Source: Gelatiniphilus marinus (GTDB taxonomy: Bacteria; Bacteroidota; Bacteroidia; Flavobacteriales; Flavobacteriaceae). From it: a stretch of DNA of 64,000 nt. A model generated the notes under the pieces. The model was not told where the DNA came from and did not search any database. It worked only from the letters and a program-made list of their open reading frames with translations. The DNA is taken from NCBI RefSeq assembly GCF_042678305.1, contig NZ_JBHUDT010000001.1, one strand, 5' to 3'. This document shows, one piece after another, positions 8,258 to 16,536 of the stretch. Within the stretch, counting starts at the first letter, position 1, and every line of letters starts with the position of its first letter. Position numbers and translations under genes: made by a program.

Positions 8258-8874
8258 TTTAAACTATTTTTGTAAATATTTACTCCCCACTTGGTTTTAA
8301 CGAGTTTAAAAACACCTTTTTCAATAAAGGCTTTATGGCAAAGTGGATTAAAATACAAAATCGTTATTTGTCTTGGTGCTTTTGCCAAACTCCCATAAAT
8401 ATTATTTAAAACCTTAAGCATTATTTTATTAGGAAAAGGATTAAAAAAATAGAAATACGTATAGCTGTCTAGTGCTTTAAATTTAGAAGCATCGCATAAA
8501 AATATTTTAGGTTTTTTTGCCTTTAATTTTTTGAGATTTTTTTTTGCAATTTTACATAGCCTAGGGGATATTTCAACACCATCGGCTTTTTTAAATTTGA
8601 ATTTTGAAAATAAATAAACCATTTTGCCTTTTCCGCATCCAAAATCCAGAATAGCATCTTGCTCTTTAATAGGCATGCTTTTAAGAATAAATTTAATTCG
8701 AATATCTGAAGCCATATAGCTCTCGCTATTTTCGGCAGACAGACCAAGTTCATCCAATTCAACTTGGGCAGAAAAATCTAAACCCATTAATTTTTCAGCA
8801 TATTGCATCAAGCGATTGATTAGAGTTCTCAGGCAGAAGTAAATTCTTTTAAAAAAGGATTCTATAGGACTCAT
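8254..8874 (-). CDS. Class I SAM-dependent methyltransferase
   Basis: A 206-aa methyltransferase. SAM-binding motif I is DAILDFGCGKGKMVYLF at about residues 75-91, motif II falls at KADGVEISP, and a later acidic CDASKFKAL could bind the adenine. There is an amphipathic lysine-rich N-terminus and the gene is more AT-rich than its neighbours. The substrate is unknown. Location next to a glycosyltransferase hints at modification of a surface polysaccharide, which is inference. It is convergent with comM and followed upstream by a long non-coding, AT-rich stretch. Confidence 0.8.
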   Translation of the reverse strand: MSPIESFFKRIYFCLRTLINRLMQYAEKLMGLDFSAQVELDELGLSAENSESYMASDIRIKFILKSMPIKEQDAILDFGCGKGKMVYLFSKFKFKKADGVEISPRLCKIAKKNLKKLKAKKPKIFLCDASKFKALDSYTYFYFFNPFPNKIMLKVLNNIYGSLAKAPRQITILYFNPLCHKAFIEKGVFKLVKTKWGVNIYKNSLN

Positions 8875-9421
8875 TAACTTGTATTATGATATTTATGAAC
8901 TCTATACCATTGATTGCCAGAAACTTTATAGTAGAGTTTGATAAAATGGTACAATAAGTTAAATCTTTTAAATAACACAATAAAGGTTTATTCGATTAAT
9001 GGTTTGTAAATATCTATAAAGTGAATGTTTTTATTGGTTTTTAAAATGGATTTTGGTTAATTAATAAATATTTACAATACCTAATTAATAGTAAATTACA
9101 AAAAAAAAAAATATATATAACTTGCTGTTAAATATAAGTTTACAATAAAAAAAAGGTACCCTGATTGCTTTGAGCCAGCTTAATTTAGGTAGTTAATTTG
9201 CATTAAGATTTTTATTACAAAAAATACGTGGCAGTTTAATACTTTTTACCCCACAAAAAAAACAATCTTACCGATGGTCATCGGGAATAAAATAAAGAAT
9301 GAATATATTACCTGTTGATATATAATCATTTCAATCTGCATCAATAATTTTTTATTTTATCAGATTTTTAAATAAAATATCTGCCTATACCAATGTATCA
9401 TACATCTTTACCGCTAATTTT
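8875..9421. other. Non-coding AT-rich stretch
   Basis: About 550 bp with no credible ORF, tRNA or terminator. It is extremely A/T-rich with poly-A tracts near 9099-9110. A small palindrome, CCGATG-GT-CATCGG, lies near 9270-9284. Otherwise I see nothing interpretable. It belongs to the same low-GC patch as the flanking methyltransferase and glycosyltransferase. Confidence 0.5.
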
Positions 9422-9525
9422 TGCTTAGTAGCAATATTCTTAAGCTGGTTTTTTTAACGAATAGACTTTAATTTTAGTAAGAATATTTGTATTTTGTTTA
9501 TCAAAATAATACTTGTTTGTTACGC
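9422..9525 (+). repeat. Upstream copy of a ~105-bp diverged direct repeat flanking a glycosyltransferase
   Basis: The segment beginning TGCTTAGTAGCAATATTC aligns over about 105 bp with 10439-10544 (TGCTTAGTTGCAGTAATT onward). Shared stretches include GAATAGnCTTTAA and GTTAnTnAAAnnAnnACTT. By eye roughly three quarters of positions agree. It ends 10 bp before the ATG of the enclosed gene. Confidence 0.6.
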
Positions 9526-9535
9526 TATAAAGTAT

Positions 9536-10375
9536 ATGAGAAAAAACAGTTCTTACATTAATTTCAAGCTAGAAATTTTAATTTCAACAATGCATAGAAC
9601 ATCATTGTCTTTTCTTGAGGCCATGTTTCCTTGTCATGATTTAGAAAAATTTTATATTCTTATAATAAATCAAACAGGAAAAGGGTATGAGTTAAACTCA
9701 ACTTTTAAGAATATTAGAGTAATTAATTCATACGAAACAGGACTTTCTTTAAGCCGAAATTTAGCTATTAAAAATGCTACTGGAGATATATGTTTAATTG
9801 CAGATGATGATGTAGAGTATTTACCAAATTTTCAGCAAAAGATTCTTGAAGTTTTTTTAAAGCATCCGTTAGTATCAATATTTCAGTTTAGAATTGAAAC
9901 TTTTTGCGGCTTAGCATATAAAGACTATCCGAAATCTTCTAAAAAATTAGTGAAAAATCAGGATTTAAAAAAAGTGTCTTCAATTGAAATTGCTTTTAAA
10001 AGAATGGATATTATCGAAAAAGGCATTTGGTTTAATCCTTGTTTTGGATTAGGTAGTTACTTTAAATCTGGAGAAGAGTATTTGTTTTTAAAAAAAGCTT
10101 CTCAAAGCAATCTTGTTATTTGTTTTGAAAACTTGTTTATTGTAAAGCATAAATTCGAAAGATCTACAGCAAATGTAGGAAGTGATGATTCTGTTAAGGC
10201 TAAATCAGCACTTTATTTTAATGAGCATAAAAATTTAAGCTATTTGTTTGTATTAAGGTTTATTTATATTCTTTTTAAAATGCGAAAAATTGAGTTTAAA
10301 GAGATTGCTAAAAAATATAAAGTAGGTTTAAATGCCATTAAAGAATATAAAGATTTAAAAAGGCTGCATAGATAA
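9536..10375 (+). CDS. Family 2 glycosyltransferase
   Basis: A 279-aa GT-A fold glycosyltransferase. After ATG 9536 it reads LEILISTMHRTSL, then SYETGLSLSRNLAIKNATGD, and then a DxD-like acidic motif, IADDDVEYLPNF. These are the nucleotide-sugar and metal-binding elements of GT2 enzymes. The C-terminal ~60 residues are basic and hydrophobic (FVLRFIYILFKMRK), likely membrane-associating. A TTG-initiated extension to 9494 falls in the upstream repeat and is not preferred. It is isolated, very AT-rich and bracketed by diverged direct repeats, consistent with horizontal acquisition. The sugar and acceptor are unknown. Confidence 0.8.
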   Translation: MRKNSSYINFKLEILISTMHRTSLSFLEAMFPCHDLEKFYILIINQTGKGYELNSTFKNIRVINSYETGLSLSRNLAIKNATGDICLIADDDVEYLPNFQQKILEVFLKHPLVSIFQFRIETFCGLAYKDYPKSSKKLVKNQDLKKVSSIEIAFKRMDIIEKGIWFNPCFGLGSYFKSGEEYLFLKKASQSNLVICFENLFIVKHKFERSTANVGSDDSVKAKSALYFNEHKNLSYLFVLRFIYILFKMRKIEFKEIAKKYKVGLNAIKEYKDLKRLHR

Positions 10376-10438
10376 ATAAATTATATATATTTTACTTGTA
10401 GCGTACCTAGAGTATTGCACCCCGCTACAATTAAGTTC

Positions 10439-10544
10439 TGCTTAGTTGCAGTAATTTTTCTCTGTTTTTTAAAAATGAATAGTCTTTAACTTTTATAAGA
10501 ACGTTTTTGCCTTGTTAATTAAAACAACACTTATTGGTTGCGCC
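10439..10544 (+). repeat. Downstream copy of the ~105-bp diverged direct repeat
   Basis: Same orientation as 9422-9525 and offset by about 1,017 bp. It begins TGCTTAGTTGCAGTAATT and contains GAATAGTCTTTAAC and GTTAATTAAAACAACACTTA. No gene follows it; the next sequence is a decayed copy of another dispersed repeat. Confidence 0.6.
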
Positions 10545-10570
10545 ACCTAGCAGAGCTTGGCGGTTGTGGG

Positions 10571-10730
10571 GCGTTAAGGATTGATGAGGCATCCTTTTTA
10601 AAAATAAAAGAAACTAATGCTTTTAAAATAGATGAAATTTAACAGATTGCTACGTCGCTAACTCCTAGCAATGATATTTTTTAAAAAGGTATAGCGGAAA
10701 ACCTAGCCATACTATTTTGTGTGGTAAAGC
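10571..10730. repeat. Decayed copy of the GCGTTAGGGATTG...GGTAACGCCC intergenic repeat
   Basis: Starts GCGTTAAGGATTGATGAGG followed by CATCCTTTTT. It ends with AAAAAGGTATAGCGGAAAAC, CTAGCC and GTGGTAAAGC. The ends match the better preserved copies at 35171-35277 and 58830-58916, but the interior is degenerate. It is the largest recognisable object in the 435-bp gene-free gap 10376-10810. Confidence 0.55.
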
Positions 10731-10757
10731 AACAATATTTCAACAAATTAAACGTAC

Positions 10758-10792
10758 AAAAAAAGCCCAATCTTTAGATTGAGCTTTTTTAA
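10758..10792 (-). terminator. Rho-independent terminator after the OmpA-type lipoprotein gene
   Basis: AAAAAGCCCAAT and ATTGAGCTTTTT form a 12-bp stem with one mismatch and a short loop, ending in a U-run on the minus-strand transcript. It lies about 20 bp beyond the stop of the lipoprotein gene. Confidence 0.75.
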
Positions 10793-10810
10793 ACTATAAT
10801 TGAAAGCTAA

Positions 10811-11650
10811 TTAGTTTCCACCAGCTTCTAAGTTTTTCATTTCCTTTTCAATCATGTCGTAAAACTGATCGATTTTAGGCAGTACAACAACGCGTGTACG
10901 TCTATTTTTTGCTCTGTTTTCAGCAGTGTCATTATCAACTAAAGGCACGTAAGAACTGCGTCCGGCAGCAATTAATTGCCCCGGGTTTACTCCAAGCTCT
11001 TGCAACACACGAATAATGGATGTAGAACGTTTAACGCTTAAATCCCAGTTATCTAATAGCACGCCTTTTTGGTAAGATCTGCTATCTGTATGGCCTTCAA
11101 TCATGGCTTCAAATTCCGGTTTGCTGTTTATTACTTTAGCAACTTTGGCTAAAACCTCTTTAGCTCTTGTAGTTACGTTGTAGCTTCCGCTTTTAAATAA
11201 TAATTTATCGGCTATTGAAATAAATACAACACCTTTCTCTACGTTTACTTCAATATCAGGGTCGTTAATACCAACTTCGCGTTTAAGGCTCGTTACCAAT
11301 GCCAAGGTTACACTGTCTTTTTTGGTAAGTGCATCTTGTAAACGGTTGATTTTAAGTTCTTTTTCTTTAATACTTTCAAGTGTTTTTTCTATGCTACTTG
11401 CGCCTTTTGCAGAAAGAATTTGAAGATTGTCGTTGCTTGCTTTTAAGTCGGCAATGCGGTCTTCTAAAACAGTTGTTCTGGCAGTAGCTGCAGCTTTTTC
11501 TTCTAAACAGGAGTTTAATTTAACGGTTGCAGAATTTAACAAATCTTGAGTCTCTCTTTGTTTAGCCTGCAAATCTGTAAATTGCTTTTTAGAAACACAA
11601 GAGCTTAGTAAAAAAACGGTCGCTAAGCTAAGTAATAAAACTTTTTTCAT
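10811..11650 (-). CDS. OmpA-family peptidoglycan-binding lipoprotein with coiled coil
   Basis: A 279-aa outer-membrane lipoprotein. It has a signal peptide with lipobox LLSSC (cysteine at about residue 18), a coiled coil at about residues 20-125 rich in Lys/Glu/Ala/Leu heptads, and a C-terminal OmpA domain. The OmpA domain shows FKSGSYNVTTRAKEVL, MIEGHTDSR and NRRTRVVVLP, which bind diaminopimelate in the cell wall. The likely role is tethering the outer membrane to peptidoglycan. It has its own -7 box (11691-11698) and terminator, so it is probably monocistronic and well expressed. Confidence 0.9.
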   Translation of the reverse strand: MKKVLLLSLATVFLLSSCVSKKQFTDLQAKQRETQDLLNSATVKLNSCLEEKAAATARTTVLEDRIADLKASNDNLQILSAKGASSIEKTLESIKEKELKINRLQDALTKKDSVTLALVTSLKREVGINDPDIEVNVEKGVVFISIADKLLFKSGSYNVTTRAKEVLAKVAKVINSKPEFEAMIEGHTDSRSYQKGVLLDNWDLSVKRSTSIIRVLQELGVNPGQLIAAGRSSYVPLVDNDTAENRAKNRRTRVVVLPKIDQFYDMIEKEMKNLEAGGN

Positions 11651-11690
11651 AATTAATAAGGGATTAAATTTTCTGTTTTTGTTGATAGCG

Positions 11691-11698
11691 CAAAAGTA
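11691..11698 (-). promoter_or_regulatory. Candidate -7 box for the OmpA-type lipoprotein gene
   Basis: Minus strand reads TACTTTTG followed by C, matching TAnnTTTGC, 40 bp before the ATG. No -33 TTG at the preferred distance; a TTG lies about 31 bp away. Confidence 0.4.
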
Positions 11699-11747
11699 TG
11701 TAAAAAACCTATGATTACAGCATTGTTAACAAAAATTTTAGTATGGT

Positions 11748-12740
11748 TTACAAACTTTTGTAAAAGGTTTTTCTATTTACGAAATAATCAAGCACAATAG
11801 ATGTTTTTTGGTAATATTTTACGGTTTGGTTTAATGTTTTTCTTTGCTTTAACAAATAACCCAAATACCAATAAAAACTTATGTGCGCTTTAATGATGGC
11901 AAAAAAGTGTTTAAATTTTAATTCCAGTAAAAACTTAATGCCAGCAATACCATCTAAAATTAATCTTGCTGTAATTAAAAAGAAAACATTGCCTTTTGCA
12001 TTTTTGGTTACGGCAAACAAACTATTCCTGAAATTAAGAAAGGTTTTTTTGGGATTGGTGTTGCTTAAAGTTGCACCGCCAACATGGTAAATGGTAGAGT
12101 TGCCAACATATTTTACTTTGTATCCCAAATTTTTTGCGCGCCAGCACAAATCTATTTCTTCCATGTGTGCAAAAAAGGCCTCGTCTAGACCGTTTAGGGT
12201 ATTAAAAACCTTTTTTTTAATAAATAAACAGGCTCCAGATGCCCAAAAAATAGAAGTAGTATCGTTGTACTGTCCGTTATCTTTTTCAATGGTGTTAAAA
12301 ATACGTCCGCGGCAATAGGGGTATCCAAATTTATCTATAAATCCACCGGCTGCTCCGGCATATTCAAAATAATCCCTGTTGCTGTAATCTAAAATTTTGG
12401 GTTGTATTATGGCTGTGTTCTCTTCAGTTTTAAAAGTGTCAATAATAGGGGCGAGCCAGTTTTTGCTAACTTCAACATCACTATTCAACAAGCAAAACAC
12501 ATCTGCTTCAACACGCTTTAAAGCTTCGTTATAACCCTTGGCATAACCTCCATTTTCTTTGTTTTTAATAATTTTAATTGAAGGAAAATTGTTTTTTACA
12601 AAAGAAACAGAGCCGTCGGTCGAAGCATTATCGGCCACATAAATCTCAGCTTCGTTTGAAGAATACTCTACCACAGAAGGCAAAAACCGTTCTAATAATT
12701 TTTGTCCGTTCCAATTTAATATGACGATGGCTACTTTCAA
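11748..12740 (-). CDS. Family 2 glycosyltransferase (rhamnosyltransferase-like)
   Basis: A 330-aa GT2 enzyme. The N-terminus KVAIVILNWNGQKLL is the classic nucleotide-binding strand. YVADNASTDGSV follows, then NGGYAKGYNEAL and the DxD-type LLNSDVEVSKNWL. The acceptor-side EIDLCWRAKNLGYKV (the ED motif) is at about residues 190-205. The C-terminal ~70 residues are hydrophobic and basic, suggesting membrane association. The only start at the correct position is TTG 12740, because homology begins with the second residue. It probably acts on cell-surface glycans; the sugar cannot be deduced. Confidence 0.88.
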   Translation of the reverse strand: MKVAIVILNWNGQKLLERFLPSVVEYSSNEAEIYVADNASTDGSVSFVKNNFPSIKIIKNKENGGYAKGYNEALKRVEADVFCLLNSDVEVSKNWLAPIIDTFKTEENTAIIQPKILDYSNRDYFEYAGAAGGFIDKFGYPYCRGRIFNTIEKDNGQYNDTTSIFWASGACLFIKKKVFNTLNGLDEAFFAHMEEIDLCWRAKNLGYKVKYVGNSTIYHVGGATLSNTNPKKTFLNFRNSLFAVTKNAKGNVFFLITARLILDGIAGIKFLLELKFKHFFAIIKAHISFYWYLGYLLKQRKTLNQTVKYYQKTSIVLDYFVNRKTFYKSL

Positions 12741-12800
12741 TTTTTATGCTTAATAAGTTTATTCGTTAATTATTTTTTAATTTTTATGCTACTGCGGCTA

Positions 12801-13244
12801 TCAACTATATTCCGGAATTTCCTTTAAAAAATTATAACGCTCATTCTTAAAATCCATTTGGCAATAATAGTGATTTAATCCGTTTGTTACCATTAAATAA
12901 CTCGCGTTAAGCACCAAATTATACTGCGCAATTTGGTCGAAGGTTTTTTGGTTAATCGCAACCGATGGCGCTTTGCACTCCACAATTAAACGGATGCTGC
13001 CATCAGAATTAAATACCACGATGTCGTAGCGTTTTTTTAAGCTGTTAACAATCAGCTCTTTTTCAATATTTATTAAAGATTTCGGGTATTTTTTTACATC
13101 AGTTAAATATTGAACACAATGCTGGCGCACCCATTCTTCGGGTTGCAAAACCACAAATTTTTTACGGATGCTATCGAAAATTGAAACTTTATTTTCGTTA
13201 CTTTTGAAACGAAACGAAAACTTTGGAAAGTTAAGCTCTTGCAA
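12801..13244 (-). CDS. HSDR_N (type I restriction R-subunit N-terminal) domain protein
   Basis: A 147-aa stand-alone protein with the type I restriction enzyme R N-terminal nuclease fold: KKRYDIVVFNSDGSIRLIVECKAP contains the PD-(D/E)xK signature (D...ECK), and MVTNGLNHYYCQMD follows. It begins with TTG (MQELNFPKFSF). The motor domain of HsdR is absent and no hsdM/hsdS lies nearby, so this is not a restriction system. Such small proteins are common next to holA in Bacteroidota. The gene is divergent from holA with a 107-bp gap. The biological role is unknown, although a nuclease activity is plausible. Confidence 0.8.
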   Translation of the reverse strand: MQELNFPKFSFRFKSNENKVSIFDSIRKKFVVLQPEEWVRQHCVQYLTDVKKYPKSLINIEKELIVNSLKKRYDIVVFNSDGSIRLIVECKAPSVAINQKTFDQIAQYNLVLNASYLMVTNGLNHYYCQMDFKNERYNFLKEIPEYS

Positions 13245-13351
13245 TACTTAGATTTTATGTTTTTTCAAAGTTAAGCTTCATTAATCAAAAACCAAACACC
13301 AATGTCTTTTTCTTGGGATTTGGAATTTATAAATTGGAATTTTAGAACGAT

Positions 13352-14356
13352 TTGGACGAAGTAAAACAATTGGTAACCGATATTAAAAACAAAAACCTAA
13401 AACCCATTTATTTTTTAATGGGCGAGGAGCCGTATTATATTGATAAGATATCAGGTTTTATTGAAGATAATGTGCTTTTAGAAGAAGAAAAAGGCTTTAA
13501 CCAAATGCTGCTTTACGGACGCGACGTTACCATTGACGATATTGTGGGCAATGCCAAACGCTACCCCATGATGGCAGAGCGGCAGGTAGTAATTGTAAAA
13601 GAAGCCCAAGATTTATGGCGAACCATTGAAAAGCTCGTGGATTATGCAAAAAAACCGCAACCAACAACGGTTTTGGTGGTAAATTACAAATACAAAAAAA
13701 TCGATAAACGCAAAGCGTTGTACAAGGCCATTAAAAAAGTAGGTGTAGTTTACGAAAGTAAAAAACTGTACGAAAACCAAGTAGCCGATTGGATTCGCAG
13801 AGTGTTGTCGTCTAAAAAATATGCCATTGTTCCCAAAGCGTCGCAAATGCTGGTTGAGTTTTTGGGCAACGATTTAAGCAAAATTAGCAACGAGCTGGAG
13901 AAGCTACAAATTATATTACCAAAAGGCACTCAAATTTCGCCAGAGCATATTGAAGAAAATATTGGTATTAGCAAAGACTTTAATAATTTTGAATTGCGTA
14001 AAGCCATTGGCGAAAAAAATGCGGTTAAGGCACATCAAATAGTTAAATATTTTGCCGAAAACCCAAAAGATAATCCTATGGTGGTTACAGTGTCTTTGTT
14101 GTTTGGTTTTTTCTCTCAATTGCTTCAATTCCATGGGCTAAAAGACAAATCGCCCCGTAACGTGGCATCGGCCTTAAAAGTAAACCCGTATTTTGTTAAC
14201 GAATATATTACAGCAGCAAGAAATTACCCCATGCGAAACGTTAGTGCCATAGTTTCTGTGTTGCGCGAATTTGATGTTAAAAGCAAAGGTGTTGGCAGTA
14301 ATGCTGTGCCTCAAGGTGATTTGCTGAAGGAGTTATTGGTTAAAATCTTAGCTTAA
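13352..14356 (+). CDS. holA: DNA polymerase III delta subunit
   Basis: A 334-aa clamp-loader delta subunit, which opens the beta clamp during replication. The N-terminus KPIYFLMGEEPYYIDKI is the family hallmark, followed by an AAA-like fold without a functional Walker A and the C-terminal collar domain. Translation appears to start at TTG 13352: an in-frame TAG lies 7 bp upstream and the next ATG would delete the conserved N-terminus. It is followed 10 bp later by ung. Confidence 0.9.
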   Translation: MDEVKQLVTDIKNKNLKPIYFLMGEEPYYIDKISGFIEDNVLLEEEKGFNQMLLYGRDVTIDDIVGNAKRYPMMAERQVVIVKEAQDLWRTIEKLVDYAKKPQPTTVLVVNYKYKKIDKRKALYKAIKKVGVVYESKKLYENQVADWIRRVLSSKKYAIVPKASQMLVEFLGNDLSKISNELEKLQIILPKGTQISPEHIEENIGISKDFNNFELRKAIGEKNAVKAHQIVKYFAENPKDNPMVVTVSLLFGFFSQLLQFHGLKDKSPRNVASALKVNPYFVNEYITAARNYPMRNVSAIVSVLREFDVKSKGVGSNAVPQGDLLKELLVKILA

Positions 14357-14366
14357 TACTTAAAAG

Positions 14367-15032
14367 ATGAATGTAGAAATACACCCCAGTTGGAAACCTT
14401 TTTTGCAAACCGAATTTAATAAAGCTTATTTTGAAACTTTAATCGATTTTGTTAAACATGAATATGTAAATGAAACATGTTTTCCGCCAGAAAATCAAAT
14501 TTTCAATGCTTTCAATCGGTGTCATTTTGAAGATGTTAAGGTTGTAATAATTGGGCAAGATCCGTACCATGGTATTGGGCAAGCAAATGGTTTATGTTTT
14601 TCGGTAAACCAGGGTATTGCTCACCCGCCCTCGTTAATTAATATTTTTAAAGAGATAGAAAAAGATGTATCGATTCCATATCCTAAAAGCGGAGACTTAA
14701 TACGTTGGGCAAATCAAGGGGTTTTATTGTTAAACGCCACCTTAACGGTAAGGGCGCACCAAGCGGGAAGCCATCAAAAAAAAGGTTGGGAATTATTTAC
14801 AGACGCAGTAATAAAGCTAATAAGTACTAATAAAGAAGGTGTAGTGTTTTTGCTTTGGGGCGGTTTTGCAAAGCGAAAAGAAAAATTAATAAATACAGCC
14901 AAACACCATGTTTTAAAGTCGGGACACCCATCTCCACTTAGTGCTAATAGAGGTTATTGGTTTGGAAATAAGCACTTTAGTAAAGCCAATTTGCTATTAA
15001 AACAAAAAGGTTTAAAAGAAATAGTTTGGTAA
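14367..15032 (+). CDS. ung: Uracil-DNA glycosylase
   Basis: Family 1 uracil-DNA glycosylase, 221 aa. The catalytic water-activating loop GQDPYHGIGQANGL is at about residues 60-73, LLLNATLTVRAHQAGSH is the uracil-binding region, and HPSPLSANRGYW is the DNA-intercalation motif. It removes uracil from DNA to start base-excision repair. It starts 10 bp after holA and is probably cotranscribed with it. Confidence 0.95.
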   Translation: MNVEIHPSWKPFLQTEFNKAYFETLIDFVKHEYVNETCFPPENQIFNAFNRCHFEDVKVVIIGQDPYHGIGQANGLCFSVNQGIAHPPSLINIFKEIEKDVSIPYPKSGDLIRWANQGVLLLNATLTVRAHQAGSHQKKGWELFTDAVIKLISTNKEGVVFLLWGGFAKRKEKLINTAKHHVLKSGHPSPLSANRGYWFGNKHFSKANLLLKQKGLKEIVW

Positions 15033-15050
15033 AAAAAAAATGCAGAAACA

Positions 15051-15227
15051 TTAACTTCCTGTTGGGGCAAGTTTTTCAGATTCTTGTTTTAAAACAATAG
15101 CAGGTTTAAAAACAATGGGTTTCTTATTTACTTTTGCAGTACTATTTGTTTTGTTGCTGCTAAATTTTAGCAATAAAAAATTTATGGTAACCAGTACAGA
15201 AATTGAGATAGTAATTGTTAGTAACAT
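15051..15227 (-). CDS. Small single-pass membrane protein (hypothetical)
   Basis: A 58-aa ORF from ATG 15227 with one clear hydrophobic segment (LLTITISISVLVTINFLLL) and a basic tail. A TTG start at 15263 would add 12 residues. It is convergent with ung and has no recognisable homology. It is reported because the hydropathy pattern is protein-like, but it may not be a gene. Confidence 0.35.
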   Translation of the reverse strand: MLLTITISISVLVTINFLLLKFSSNKTNSTAKVNKKPIVFKPAIVLKQESEKLAPTGS

Positions 15228-15375
15228 GATAGCGTTTGGGTTTTGATTATCGGCAAAATACAAAAAAACCTAGTTTAAATGCATTTTTGAGCACAAAAAA
15301 TTTAATTCTGCGCAAAAATAATAAATAAAATATTACAAACAATAGTTTTTTATCTTATTTTCTTATCACTTTATC

Positions 15376-16482
15376 TCAATTCAATATTTTTTTTGGCACC
15401 ACATCTTTATGCACCATTATAGAGATGGTTTTTAATTTAAAGTAAGCTTCGCTCATATATATATAACCATTATGGGCAACGCGGTCTGGGTTATTTCCCC
15501 AAGAATTTTTTACCTTATAATAAGTTGTGCCATTTTGATCTTTTAACATGCCAGTAATGTGCATTAAATGGTCGTCGGTGGTGTTGTAATTTTCAAATTC
15601 CTGTTGCCTTAAAACTTGGCTGATGGTTTTTTCTGACATTATTTTAGTTAAAGCATCTTTGTTGTTAACTTCATCTTTTGGTATAACTGCCAAACCGTGT
15701 TTAGACGAAAAGGTTTTTTCGCTCACATCGCAATCTAATGCAATGCTGTAACCTGCTTTTAAAGCTGTATTTGTAATATTTACCAAATCATTTAATTCAA
15801 CATTTAAAAACGAGCCATTTGAGAAATTATCAGGAATATTCAATATAAAATTAGAATAATAAGGTTTATGAGAAAACGATGTAATGCTTATGTAATCTTC
15901 AGGATCTATTTTGGTCATTTCTAAAAACGATTTTGGTGTATATTGCACACCATCATAATTAAAAGTAGATATGTTTTTACCAAGATAAGTATCTAAAACA
16001 CTTTCGGTTACTTGTTTCCATTTAGGTGATAACTGTTTCCCAGGATTATCTATAAATACATTCAACAGTCCTTTTAAAACGGCTATCATTTCTGCGTGAT
16101 TATGCCTTAACGCATCGGTTTCCAAACCAGAATATGCCACATTTGGCACCAAACCATAATCTGCAACGCTATTAATAACATCGTGGGCTAAACCCCCTTC
16201 GCTAAACTGTGCTTTCCCTTGGCGCATAATATAGTTCCAAGCTTTTTTTGGGTAGGTGTTTCTAACAGTGTACATTTCAGACAAATCAATTTTCTTACCT
16301 GTTTTACGCATAATTTCACTCTCTAAAAAAGATGACACCGAAAAACTCCAGCATGTTCCTGTATTGCCTTGAGAAATTACATCGGTTGTTTCTAAATCTA
16401 TTACAGTTTCAAATTCATAAGATTGTGAATAATTTATTAGCGAAACAAAAATTAAAATAAGGGTAGAAATGCTCTTTTTCAT
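15376..16482 (-). CDS. Exported C1-family cysteine peptidase, bleomycin hydrolase-like
   Basis: A 368-aa papain-superfamily peptidase (C1B group) with an N-terminal signal peptide (ISTLILIFVSLINYSQS). The catalytic cysteine is in QGNTGTCWSFSVSSF, with EGGLAHDVINSV downstream as in aminopeptidase C, the catalytic histidine in DDHLMHITGM and the asparagine in VKNSWGNN. Classical bleomycin hydrolases are cytosolic, so an exported version suggests peptide processing in the periplasm or outside the cell. It stands alone, divergent from menB. Confidence 0.88.
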   Translation of the reverse strand: MKKSISTLILIFVSLINYSQSYEFETVIDLETTDVISQGNTGTCWSFSVSSFLESEIMRKTGKKIDLSEMYTVRNTYPKKAWNYIMRQGKAQFSEGGLAHDVINSVADYGLVPNVAYSGLETDALRHNHAEMIAVLKGLLNVFIDNPGKQLSPKWKQVTESVLDTYLGKNISTFNYDGVQYTPKSFLEMTKIDPEDYISITSFSHKPYYSNFILNIPDNFSNGSFLNVELNDLVNITNTALKAGYSIALDCDVSEKTFSSKHGLAVIPKDEVNNKDALTKIMSEKTISQVLRQQEFENYNTTDDHLMHITGMLKDQNGTTYYKVKNSWGNNPDRVAHNGYIYMSEAYFKLKTISIMVHKDVVPKKILN

Positions 16483-16513
16483 AATGAAATAAGTGTTTTA
16501 AAGAAATAAAATT

Positions 16514-16521
16514 TATTTTTG
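16514..16521 (+). promoter_or_regulatory. Candidate -7 box for the men operon
   Basis: TATTTTTG matches TAnnTTTG 16 bp before the menB ATG. No convincing -33 box, and the distance to the start codon is short. Confidence 0.3.
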
Positions 16522-16536
16522 ACTAAAATATAAAAA

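Noticed and set aside
9422..10544. Integron attC sites around the glycosyltransferase gene
   Set aside because: The repeats lack a GTTRRRY core with a matching inverted partner, and no integrase is present; only the neutral description as direct repeats is kept.
12801..13244. Type I restriction-modification system
   Set aside because: Only the HSDR_N-like nuclease domain is present; motor, methylase and specificity subunits are missing.
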